Below are positions 32,741 to 40,834 of a stretch of DNA of 64,000 nucleotides, in pieces. The DNA lies in contig NZ_JARHTP010000004.1 of the NCBI RefSeq assembly GCF_029223485.1, forward strand, positions 186,001-250,000, in the 5' to 3' direction. The DNA comes from Streptomyces coacervatus (GTDB lineage Bacteria; Actinomycetota; Actinomycetes; Streptomycetales; Streptomycetaceae). The translations under genes were made by a program, and so were the position numbers. Below the pieces are notes generated by a model. It worked only from the letters and a program-made list of their open reading frames with translations. It did not search any database and was not told the origin of the DNA. How positions within the stretch are numbered: the first letter of the stretch is position 1; each line of letters begins with the position of its first letter.

Positions 32741-32862
32741 GACGCTGGTGCGTGCCGACGACGCCGACCTCCTGCCACAGCCGCTGCTGCGCGAACGGCT
32801 TCGCAGCCGGCTGACGCCCACCGCCTGCCGCCCCCTCTACGCGGCTCTCGCCCCGGGGCACC

Positions 32863-33795
32863 CTAGGCTCCGGGCGCGAGAGCCCGACGTATCGCCCGGG
32901 TGACGATCGGGGGCAGCAGATCCACGCCGATGCGGCGCGCCCGGGAGCGGGGGCGACGGGCTGCGGGCGCACGCGTGGGTGCGGGAGTGGGAGCAGGGGT
33001 CGGCGTCGGGGCCTTCGGCGCCTCGGGGGCCATGTAGTACCGGGAGTGCGGGAAGGACGGCGGCTGCATCCCTTTCTGGGCGCGGGTGCGGACCAGGCGG
33101 TGCCCCGCGGCGTCCTGGACACTCAGCCCGATGTCCGTGCGGTCCCTGAGCATCGCCAGCAGCTCCTCCTGGACGGGCTCCGGATCGTCCCAGGTGCCGT
33201 ACAGCTTCTGGGTACTGAGACAGATCGGGTGCAGTCCGCGGTTGAGCACGGCCTCCCAGGTGGCGACCGAGACGCCGGGGGTGTGCTCGGAGCGGAAGTC
33301 GTCGAGGACGACGATGCCGCCGGGGAGCAGCAGGTCGCGGGCGGCCCCGATGTCGTCGTGGACGTGCTCGTACAGGTGCGAGGCGTCGATGTGCACGAAG
33401 CGGCAGCTGTCCGGGGCGACCTCCTTCGGGATCACGGAGGTGGGAGCCTCGAGCACCGTGGGCAGGGCGTCGTGGAAGGCGAGGTAGTTGCGCTCGAAGG
33501 CCTGCCGGGTGAGCGAGGAGTACGACTTCGCCGTCTCGGCCTGGTTGGCGCCGTCCGGCGCCTCGCCCCCGAAGAGGTCGCAGACCGTGAACTCCTCGCC
33601 GTCCTGCCGGTGTTGGCCCAGCAGAATCGCGCTCTTGCCCATGTAGGCCCCGAGCTCCACCAGGCTTCCCCGGAAGCCGCCGGTCTCCTGCCGCTCGAGG
33701 AACCAGGTGAACAGGAGCTGATCCAATGGCGGAAACCAGCCGGGAACGTCTTTCAGCTCGCCGGGGTTCTTGTCGATTGTCTGTGCGGTCACCAT
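32863..33795 (-). CDS. Class I SAM-dependent methyltransferase (Methyltransf_24-type)
   Basis: A 310-residue protein. The SAM motif is SLVELGAYMGKSAILLGQ at about residue 42, with CRFVHIDASHLYEHVHDDI and LLLPGGIVVLDDFRSEHTPG for motifs III-IV. This fits methyltransferases that act on sugars or polyketides. The last 60 residues are Pro/Ala/Thr-rich (PTPTPAPTPAPTRAP) then basic, an unusual tail for this family. ATG 33795 is preferred; 33819 is also possible. It stands alone, beside the decayed region. Confidence 0.82.
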   Translation of the reverse strand: MVTAQTIDKNPGELKDVPGWFPPLDQLLFTWFLERQETGGFRGSLVELGAYMGKSAILLGQHRQDGEEFTVCDLFGGEAPDGANQAETAKSYSSLTRQAFERNYLAFHDALPTVLEAPTSVIPKEVAPDSCRFVHIDASHLYEHVHDDIGAARDLLLPGGIVVLDDFRSEHTPGVSVATWEAVLNRGLHPICLSTQKLYGTWDDPEPVQEELLAMLRDRTDIGLSVQDAAGHRLVRTRAQKGMQPPSFPHSRYYMAPEAPKAPTPTPAPTPAPTRAPAARRPRSRARRIGVDLLPPIVTRAIRRALAPGA

Positions 33796-33887
33796 GAAGC
33801 GAGTCTGCTCGCTGCGCACAGGACAAACTGACTCCCGACTTAACGCCGGGTGAACAGCTCACCGATCCTGCTGCCGACCCCGGCCTC

Positions 33888-33985
33888 ACACCGACAGACC
33901 GTGCAGGACATCCGTCACCCGGGTGGGGTCCTCGGGGGGTGAGGGCGTCGGCCTCCGCGATCATGCGGTCCTGGAGCTGTGTGGC
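33888..33985 (-). pseudogene. C-terminal fragment of an unidentified gene
   Basis: Minus-strand reading LASVATQLQDRMIAEADALT, then after a one- or two-base shift EDPTRVTDVLHGLSV and a stop. It looks like a genuine C-terminal helix-rich segment, but no upstream part survives. The family is not recognised. Confidence 0.35.
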
Positions 33986-33989
33986 GACG

Positions 33990-34315
33990 GACGCGAGGTC
34001 ACGGCGGTCGGAGGTTCGCCAGTTGGGTTGCAGTACGGCCAACAGAACGCGGCACCACGGGACCGCCGAGCCGGACAGCGCGCCGTACGACGCCGGTGAC
34101 GCGGCGATCGAAGTCGTCCAGAGTGAGGGCGGCGACGGGTGGTCGACCGCGACAACGCGATGACCGCGCAGGGCCGGCTCCCCGCCGATCGCCGTCCCGA
34201 ACGCACCGGCGCTGTGTGTTCCAGGGACCAGGACGTACGTGCGCACGCCGGTGCGGCGGCGGGCAGGCATCCGGCCGAGGTCGGCCTCGGCCGCGTTCGT
34301 GTCGTTGTCAGCCAT
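33990..34315 (-). pseudogene. Alpha/beta hydrolase, decayed
   Basis: From ATG 34315 the minus strand encodes RTYVLVPGTHSAGAFGTAIG and ALRGHRVVAVDHP, the N-terminus of a small alpha/beta hydrolase. The frame then shifts to PVAALTLDDFDRRVTGVVRR followed by AVRLGGPVVPRSVG, where the nucleophile elbow (GHSxGG) should be but is mutated and shifted. About 25 residues between the halves and the whole C-terminal half are missing. A non-functional relic. Confidence 0.65.
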
Positions 34316-34394
34316 GGACACGACGCCACGAAGGCGTGCGGCGCCCCACCACGGTCCTGGGCACCCGGCCGTCGGTGCATCTACGAACACCCCT

Positions 34395-34509
34395 GAGATG
34401 TCGGTCCCCCCGAGTACGCTGCTCTCGTCCAGCACATCTGCGAGAACGACGGTCTCAACGGTGAGGCGATCCGCCTGGACGGGGCGCTGCGGTTCCCTCG
34501 AAGTGACGG
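34395..34509 (+). pseudogene. SDR C-terminal fragment
   Basis: Plus-strand [20 protein letters not shown] followed by [11 protein letters not shown] matches the C-terminal end of HSD10-type short-chain dehydrogenases ([14 protein letters not shown]). Nothing of the cofactor or catalytic parts precedes it. It lies just beyond the LacI stop at 34510 on the opposite strand. Confidence 0.6.
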
Positions 34510-35532
34510 TCAGGTGGATTCGCGGACCACCAGCCGGCACGGCACCGTGTGCAGCCCCGGCACCGGCGCGGAGTCGATGGCCTCCAGCAGCTTCAGGGCG
34601 GCGATGCGGCCGATCTCTGTGAGGTCCATGTCGATCGTGGTCAGCGGCGGGCGGCAGGCCAGGGCCATGGTGTCCCAGTTGTCGTAGCCGACGACCGCGA
34701 TCCGACCGGGTACGTCCACGCCCCGCTCGCGCAGTGCGTCGGCCACACCTCGGGCGATCTGGTCGTTGCCGCAGAAGACGGCGTCCGTGTCGGGTGCCGT
34801 GCGCAGGACGGCGTCGGCGGCCCGGCGGCCCCAGGCCTCGCTCCACTCCCCGAAGTGGACCCGCCCGGTGGCGAGTCGGAGGGAGGAGCGCTCCAGCAGG
34901 TCGACCGCGTGGCGGGCGCGGTCACGGGCGGCCGCGTGGTGTTCGGGGCCCGTGACATGGGCGATCCTCGTGCGGCCGGTCGCAAGCAGGTGCTCGACGG
35001 CGAGGTGGGCGCCGCCCCGGTCGTCCGAGACCACCGAGGTGTCGGCGGGGTCGGTGGACGGGGAGAGGGCGTAGACGACCGGGATGCCGTCGAGGCCCTT
35101 CAGGGGCGGGCGCGGATCGGTGCGGCGGCCGGTGACGATGATGCCGTCGACCCGGCGGTCCATGAGGTTGCGCAGGTGGTGCTGTTCGCGGATGGTGTCG
35201 CCCCGGGTGTCGCACAGCAGCACCGAGATCTTCCCGGCGCCCAGCGCGTCCTCGGCGCCCAGCAGTACCGGCGTGCTGAAGCGGCCGATGCCGTCCGTGG
35301 TCATCAGCCCGACCGTCCAGCTGCGCCCGGTGTGCAGGCTCTGCGCATGCTGGTTGGGGCGGAAGCCGAGTGTCTCCACGGCGTCCAGCACCCGCTGCCG
35401 GGTCTCCGGGCGCATCCGGCCGCTGCCGCTCAGCGCCTTGGAGGCGGTGCCGACGCTGACGCCGGCGAGGGCGGCGACGTCGGCGAGCCTCGCCCGGCCG
35501 GTGGAGGTGGAGCGCGGAGCGGCTTCGGTCAC
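34510..35532 (-). CDS. LacI-family regulator of the arabinoside locus
   Basis: A 340-residue repressor. [23 protein letters not shown] with hinge [20 protein letters not shown], then a sugar-binding domain with [20 protein letters not shown] and [20 protein letters not shown]. The GTG start at 35532 has AAGGA 6 bases upstream. It is divergent from the GH127 gene with 222 bp between starts. A near-perfect palindrome at 35684-35711 is a likely operator. An arabinose-containing sugar is the expected inducer. Confidence 0.9.
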   Translation of the reverse strand: MTEAAPRSTSTGRARLADVAALAGVSVGTASKALSGSGRMRPETRQRVLDAVETLGFRPNQHAQSLHTGRSWTVGLMTTDGIGRFSTPVLLGAEDALGAGKISVLLCDTRGDTIREQHHLRNLMDRRVDGIIVTGRRTDPRPPLKGLDGIPVVYALSPSTDPADTSVVSDDRGGAHLAVEHLLATGRTRIAHVTGPEHHAAARDRARHAVDLLERSSLRLATGRVHFGEWSEAWGRRAADAVLRTAPDTDAVFCGNDQIARGVADALRERGVDVPGRIAVVGYDNWDTMALACRPPLTTIDMDLTEIGRIAALKLLEAIDSAPVPGLHTVPCRLVVREST

Positions 35533-35683
35533 GGGCAATCCTTTTCTCAGTGGTCGTTCCTCGTCAAGTGCGGTACGGACCATGGTGGCAGGCGGCCGTA
35601 TGGAGTACCAGTCCTTGAGCAACAAGAGAAAACTCGTGCAGAACTCTTGACCGCGATTCCCCGGCTCCACTCTACTCATCGGC

Positions 35684-35711
35684 GAGGAAAACGGTTGCTC
35701 ATCGTTTTGCT
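35684..35711. promoter_or_regulatory. Putative LacI operator
   Basis: GAGGAAAACG, 8-9 base centre, CGTTTTGCTC: nine of ten arm positions pair, with AAAACG/CGTTTT perfect. It lies 44 bases upstream of the GH127 start and far from the LacI start, as expected for repression of the glycosidase gene. Confidence 0.55.
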
Positions 35712-35754
35712 CAGCTGTTGCCCCGCCGCCCCGCCATCCCCCTCCCGGAGAGCC

Positions 35755-37707
35755 ATGCCCCGCACCCGCTCCACCCAGCCCTCCCCCGCCGGCCCGGTCC
35801 GTCTCGGCCCCGATGCCCGTGCCGCCCTGCGTCCCGCCGTCGTGGAGGTGGGCGACGGGTTCTGGCACACCCGCCGGCAGGTCAACGCACTCACGTCCAT
35901 CCCGCAGGGTCCCGGCCTGCTGGAGTCCGCGGGCAATCTGCACAACCTGCGGCTGGCGGCGGGCGCGGCCGAGGGCGAGTTCGAGGGCGGGTACCCGTTC
36001 GTGGATACGGACGTCTACAAGTGGCTGGAGGCCGCGGCCTGGCAGCTGGCCCAACAGCCCTCGGCGGAGCTGGAATCCGAACATCGTTCGGGGCTGGAAT
36101 CCGACGTGGAGCGGATCATCTCCCTGGTCGCCGCCGCCCAGCAGCCGGACGGCTATCTCAACACCTGGTTCCAGCTGGTCAAGGGCGGTGAGCGCTACCA
36201 GGACCTGCGCTGGGGGCACGAGCTGTACTGCGCGGGCCATCTCATCCAGGCGGCGGTCGCCCACCACCGGGCCACCGGACGCGGTGAACTCCTAGACGTG
36301 GCACGCAGGTTCGCGGATCACATCGACTCGGTCTTCGGCCCGCCCGGCAGCGGCAAGGAGATCGACGGCATCGACGGCCACCCCGAGGTCGAGACCGCCC
36401 TGGTCGAGCTGTACCGGGAGACCGGCGAGCACCGCTATCTGGACCTCGCCGGCTACTTCGTCGACCGGCACGGCCACGGTCTGCTCGGCGGCGAGGCCTA
36501 CTGCCAGGACCGGGTCCCGGTGCGCGAGGCGACGAACGTCGAGGGCCATGCCGTACGGCAGTTGTATCTGCTGGCCGCTGCGACCGACCTCGCCACCGAG
36601 ACCGGGGACGCCGAACTCCGCGCTGCCGCCGAGCGGTTGTGGCAGGCCATGACCACCACCAAGACCCACCTCACGGGCGGCCTCGGCGCGCACCACGACG
36701 AGGAGGACTTCGGTGACCCGTACGAACTCCCCAACGAGCGCGCCTACTGCGAGACCTGCGCCGCCATCGCCTCCGTGCAGTGGAGCTGGCGCATGGCCCT
36801 GCTCACCGGCGAGGCCCGCTACGGCGACCTGATCGAGCGCACCCTCTTCAACGGTTTCCTCGCCGGGGTGTCGCTGGACGGCGAGCGCTGGCTGTACGTC
36901 AACCCGCTGCAGGTCCGCGACGGCCACACCGACCCCGGCGGCGACCAGTCGGCCCGCCGCACCCGCTGGTTCCGCTGCGCCTGCTGCCCGCCGAACGTGA
37001 TGCGGCTGCTGGCCGGCCTGGAGCACTATCTCGCCACCGGCGACGACGACGGCCTGCAGATCCACCAGTACGTCACCGGCCGCTACACCGCCGGGCCGAT
37101 CGCCGTGCGCGCCGGGACCGACTACCCCTGGCACGGCACGATCGCCCTCACCGTCGAGGAGACCCCGGCCGACCGAACCTGGACGCTCTCCCTGCGCATC
37201 CCGCAGTGGTGCCGCCAGTTCCGGGTGCGGTGCGGCGAGGAGACGTACGACCAGACCGACGCTCCGGTCGACCAGGGCTGGCTGCGCATCGAGCGCACCT
37301 GGGCGCCGGGCGACCAGGTCGTCCTCGAGCTCGGTCTGGAGCCCCGGCTCACGGCGGCCGACCCGCGCGTGGACGCCGTGCGCGGCTGTGCGGCGATCGA
37401 ACGCGGACCGCTCGTGTACTGCCTGGAGCAGGTCGACCACCCGGGCGGCGGGCTCGACGACATCGTCCTCGACACGACCCGTCCGCTCGCCGTCAAGCAC
37501 CGCCCGGACCTGCTCGGCGGGGTCACCACGGTGGTGGCGGCCGGGCGGCGGCGCGACATCCCCGATGCGGGGTGGTGGCCGTACCGGTCGGCCGACTCCG
37601 ATGAAGCCCCCACGGACGGCGAGTCCGTCGAGCTCACGGCGATCCCCTACTACGCCTGGGCCAACCGGCAGGACGGCGCCATGCGCGTCTGGCTGCCCAC
37701 CTCCTGA
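35755..37707 (+). CDS. Glycoside hydrolase family 127, beta-L-arabinofuranosidase
   Basis: A 650-residue cytoplasmic (alpha/alpha)6-barrel enzyme. The N-terminus has EVGDGFWHTRRQVNALTSIP and GGYPFVDTDVYKWLEAAAW. The acid/base Glu is in PNERAYCETCAAIASVQW (about residue 330) and the nucleophile cysteines in RCACCPPNVMRLL (about 409), the zinc-coordinating set of HypBA1-type enzymes. It removes beta-L-arabinofuranose from short oligosaccharides. No signal peptide, so it acts on imported sugars. CGGAG precedes the ATG. It is first in the operon with the ABC transporter. Confidence 0.9.
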   Translation: MPRTRSTQPSPAGPVRLGPDARAALRPAVVEVGDGFWHTRRQVNALTSIPQGPGLLESAGNLHNLRLAAGAAEGEFEGGYPFVDTDVYKWLEAAAWQLAQQPSAELESEHRSGLESDVERIISLVAAAQQPDGYLNTWFQLVKGGERYQDLRWGHELYCAGHLIQAAVAHHRATGRGELLDVARRFADHIDSVFGPPGSGKEIDGIDGHPEVETALVELYRETGEHRYLDLAGYFVDRHGHGLLGGEAYCQDRVPVREATNVEGHAVRQLYLLAAATDLATETGDAELRAAAERLWQAMTTTKTHLTGGLGAHHDEEDFGDPYELPNERAYCETCAAIASVQWSWRMALLTGEARYGDLIERTLFNGFLAGVSLDGERWLYVNPLQVRDGHTDPGGDQSARRTRWFRCACCPPNVMRLLAGLEHYLATGDDDGLQIHQYVTGRYTAGPIAVRAGTDYPWHGTIALTVEETPADRTWTLSLRIPQWCRQFRVRCGEETYDQTDAPVDQGWLRIERTWAPGDQVVLELGLEPRLTAADPRVDAVRGCAAIERGPLVYCLEQVDHPGGGLDDIVLDTTRPLAVKHRPDLLGGVTTVVAAGRRRDIPDAGWWPYRSADSDEAPTDGESVELTAIPYYAWANRQDGAMRVWLPTS

Positions 37708-37746
37708 CACACCCTCAGCTTCGCACTACGACAACGAGGTCACCCC

Positions 37747-38994
37747 GTGATACCCACCCGCCGTACACTCATCGCCGCGCTCGCGGCCGTCGGCACACTC
37801 GCCTCCCTCACTGCCTGCGGTGGCGGCTCCGACTCTTCGGACTCCCCCTCCGGAGCGTCCGGGGGGACGTACACCTTCTGGGACCCGTACCCGCAGTTCG
37901 ACGCCTCCTCGGCGTGGGGCAAGCTCGTGACCGGCTGCGGGACGGAGGCCGGGGTGAAGCTCAAGCGCACCGCGTACGACACCACCGACCTCGGCAACAA
38001 GGCGCTGCTGGCCGCCCAGCAGGGCAATGCGCCCGATGTGATGCTGGTGGACAACCCGGTCGTCTCCACGTTGGTGGAGGCGGGGATCCTCAACAAGACC
38101 AGCGACCTGAGCCTGGACACGAAGTCGATCCAGAAGAACATCATCGGCGCGGGCACCATCGGCGACGCGGCGTACGGGGTGCCGATCGGAGCCAACACCC
38201 TCGCGCTCTACTACAACAAGAAGCTGCTTTCCGCGGCGGGCGTCGACCCTGCCTCCGTCAAGGACTGGAACTCCCTCACGGCAGCCCTCAAGAAGATCAA
38301 GTCGGCCGGGAAGAAGGGAATCACGTTCTCGGCGATCAACACGGAGGAGGGCAGCTTCCAGTTCCTGCCGTGGTTCTGGGGTGCGGGCGGGGATCTGACA
38401 AAGCTCAACTCCGCCAAGGGAGTTGCAGCTCTCACGCTGTGGAAGCAGTGGGTGGACGACGGGTACGCACCCAAGGACGTCCTGCAGAACACGCAGACGA
38501 CCAGCTGGCAGGAGTTCGCGACCGGGGACTACGCGTTCGGCGAGAACGGCACCTGGCAGCTGGGCAACGCGGACAAGGCCGGCTTCGACTACGGCATCAT
38601 CAACATCCCCGGGCAGAGCGGCGGTCCGGCGCCGGTGCCGACGGGCGGCGAGTTCGTGACCGTGCCCGTGCAGAAGGACACCGGCCGATACGACGTCAGC
38701 AAGAAGATCGTCACGTGTCTGACCAGCGACGCGAATCTGCTGCCGACCGACACGACACTGCAGTACGTGGCTCCCACGGCCGCCGTGCAGGCCGAGCAGG
38801 TGAAGCAGAACCCGAAGCTCAAGCCGTGGGTGTCCGCGGTCGCGGCGGCCCGGGGCCGTACCAGTGGCGGTCTGGGCACCAAGTACCCGACCATCTCCCA
38901 GCCGATGTGGACCGCCGTCCAGGGCGCGCTGTCCGGCAGCAAGAGCCCGCAGGACGCGCTGGACACCGCCCAGTCGAGCGCGCAGAAGGGCTAG
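37747..38994 (+). CDS. Sugar ABC transporter solute-binding lipoprotein
   Basis: A 415-residue binding protein starting at GTG. The signal ends in LASLTAC (lipidated Cys 24), followed by a Ser/Gly linker. The mature part shows QGNAPDVMLVDNPVVSTLVE and FGENGTWQLGNADK, typical of family 1 carbohydrate-binding proteins. It captures an oligosaccharide outside the membrane and hands it to the two permeases downstream. It is 39 bp after the GH127 stop. Confidence 0.92.
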   Translation: MIPTRRTLIAALAAVGTLASLTACGGGSDSSDSPSGASGGTYTFWDPYPQFDASSAWGKLVTGCGTEAGVKLKRTAYDTTDLGNKALLAAQQGNAPDVMLVDNPVVSTLVEAGILNKTSDLSLDTKSIQKNIIGAGTIGDAAYGVPIGANTLALYYNKKLLSAAGVDPASVKDWNSLTAALKKIKSAGKKGITFSAINTEEGSFQFLPWFWGAGGDLTKLNSAKGVAALTLWKQWVDDGYAPKDVLQNTQTTSWQEFATGDYAFGENGTWQLGNADKAGFDYGIINIPGQSGGPAPVPTGGEFVTVPVQKDTGRYDVSKKIVTCLTSDANLLPTDTTLQYVAPTAAVQAEQVKQNPKLKPWVSAVAAARGRTSGGLGTKYPTISQPMWTAVQGALSGSKSPQDALDTAQSSAQKG

Positions 38995-39001
38995 GACCGG
39001 C

Positions 39002-39973
39002 ATGACCATCGCCCGGGTCGACCGTCCGCGGCGGGCTCCGGCCGCCGCGGCGGGGGCGAGCGGCGCCGACGCCCTGTCCCTGCGCCGCCGCCACCGGCGC
39101 AGGAGCCGGCTCACCGCGCTCGCCTTCGTGACGCCCCTGCTCGCCTATCTCGCCGCCTTCTACGTCTATCCGCTCTACCGCAACCTCGACCTGAGCCTGC
39201 GCGACTACACCGTCCGGTCGTTCGTGGCGGGGGACGCGCCGTTCTCCGGCTGGGAGAACTTCCGTACCGTCCTGGACGACCCGACGTTCGGCCCGGCGAT
39301 GCGGCACACGATGGTCTTCACCTTCGTGTCGATCGCCTTCCAGTACGTCATCGGGCTCGCCCTCGCGGTCTTCTTCAACCGGCACTTCCGGCTCGCGCCG
39401 ACCCTGCGCGCGCTGTTCCTGATCCCGTGGCTGCTGCCGCTGATCGTGTCGGCGTCGACGTGGTCGTGGATGTTCAACAGCGAGTCGGGGGTGGTGAATT
39501 ACTTCCTGCACTTCTTCGGCATGGACCCGGTGGGCTGGCTGACCTCGCCGGACTGGGCGCTGACCTCGGTGATCGTCGCCAACATCTGGATCGGCATCCC
39601 GTTCAACCTGGTCATCCTCTACAGCGGTCTGCAGAACATCCCGGCCGAGCTGTACGAGGCGGCCTCGCTGGACGGGGCGAGTGCCTGGCAGCAGTTCCGC
39701 CGCATCACCTTCCCGCTGCTGCGCCCGGTGTCGGCGATCACCCTGCTGCTCGGGCTCGTCTACACGCTCAAGGTGTTCGACCTGATCTGGATCATGACCA
39801 AGGGTGGCCCCGGGGATGCGTCCTCCACCCTCGCCACCTGGTCCTACCAGCTCGGCTTCGGCACGCTGCTGCCCAAGTTCGGCCCCGGGGCCGCGGTCGG
39901 CAACATCCTCATCCTCATCGCGCTCGTCTTCGGGCTGCTGTACATCCGCGTCCAGAGGAGGCAGGAAGCGTGA
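39002..39973 (+). CDS. Sugar ABC transporter permease, MalF-like
   Basis: A 323-residue permease. The N-terminal 35 residues are basic, then six TM segments. The EAA loop is EAASLDGASAWQQFRRITFP, the contact site for the ATPase. It starts 7 bp after the binding-protein stop and overlaps the second permease by 4 bases (GTGA). The gene order SBP-permease-permease is the normal CUT1 layout. Confidence 0.93.
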   Translation: MTIARVDRPRRAPAAAAGASGADALSLRRRHRRRSRLTALAFVTPLLAYLAAFYVYPLYRNLDLSLRDYTVRSFVAGDAPFSGWENFRTVLDDPTFGPAMRHTMVFTFVSIAFQYVIGLALAVFFNRHFRLAPTLRALFLIPWLLPLIVSASTWSWMFNSESGVVNYFLHFFGMDPVGWLTSPDWALTSVIVANIWIGIPFNLVILYSGLQNIPAELYEAASLDGASAWQQFRRITFPLLRPVSAITLLLGLVYTLKVFDLIWIMTKGGPGDASSTLATWSYQLGFGTLLPKFGPGAAVGNILILIALVFGLLYIRVQRRQEA

Positions 39974-40791
39974 AGTCCCGTACGGCGAAAGGCCGTTACA
40001 CGGTCATCGGGCTCGTCCTGACCGCGCTGATGCTCTTCCCGGTGTACTGGATGCTGAATGTGTCCCTCACCCCGCAGCAGAACATGCGCAAGGACCCGCC
40101 CGACCTGCTCCCGCTGCACCCCACCTTCGAGGGCTACCGGGCCGTCCTGGACGACCAGTTGCCGTATCTCGGCACGAGTCTGCTGATCGGCCTGGGCACG
40201 GTCGCCCTCACCCTGCTGCTCGCCGCCCCGGCCGGCTACTCGCTGGCAAGACTCCGCCCGCGCGGCGGCGGCGCACTCGGCCTTGGGCTGCTGATCGCGC
40301 AGATGATCCCCGGGATCGTCATGGCGATGGGCTTCTACGGCATCTTCCTGGACCTCGGGCTGCTGAACTCCTGGTGGGGGCTGATCATCGCGGACTCCAC
40401 CATCGCCGTGCCCTTCGGCGTCATGATCTTCACGGCGTTCATGTCGGGCATCCCCGGCGAGCTGATCGCCGCCTCCCGCATCGACGGCGCCGGGACCTTC
40501 CGCACCTTCTGGTCGGTGGTGCTCCCGGTGAGCCGCAATGCCGTCGTCACCGTGTCGCTGTTCAGCTTCCTGTGGGCCTGGTCCGACTTCGTCTTCGCCA
40601 ACACCCTTGACGGCGGCGGCGATCTACGGCCGATCACCCTCGGCATCTACAAGTACATCGGCAACAACAACCAGGAGTGGAACGCGATCATGGCCACCGC
40701 CGTCGTCGCGTCCGTCCCCGCTGCTGTTCTGCTGGTCCTTGCCCAGCGCTATGTGGCCGCGGGCGTGACCGCGGGCGCCGTGAAGGACTGA
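39970..40791 (+). CDS. Sugar ABC transporter permease, MalG-like
   Basis: A 273-residue permease starting at GTG with GGAGGCAGGAAGC before it. Six TM segments; EAA-like loop AASRIDGAGTFRTFWSVVLP. It overlaps the preceding permease by 4 bases. No ATPase gene follows or precedes, so a shared ATPase (MsiK type in streptomycetes) must power this importer; that is established for many CUT1 systems in this genus and inferred here. Confidence 0.93.
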   Translation: MKSRTAKGRYTVIGLVLTALMLFPVYWMLNVSLTPQQNMRKDPPDLLPLHPTFEGYRAVLDDQLPYLGTSLLIGLGTVALTLLLAAPAGYSLARLRPRGGGALGLGLLIAQMIPGIVMAMGFYGIFLDLGLLNSWWGLIIADSTIAVPFGVMIFTAFMSGIPGELIAASRIDGAGTFRTFWSVVLPVSRNAVVTVSLFSFLWAWSDFVFANTLDGGGDLRPITLGIYKYIGNNNQEWNAIMATAVVASVPAAVLLVLAQRYVAAGVTAGAVKD

Positions 40792-40834
40792 TCCAACCCC
40801 CCATCCCCCCTTCCTCCTTGAGGAGAGCTTTGTC

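Noticed and set aside
32741-32862. Possible gene remnant reading TLVRADDADLLPQPLLRERL
   Set aside because: Too short and without recognisable family; may be an artefact of coding bias.
34549-35754. An upstream in-frame extension of the GH127 gene that would make a 1052-residue protein
   Set aside because: The extension is antisense to the LacI gene and lacks any protein-like pattern; a good ribosome site lies at the 35755 ATG.
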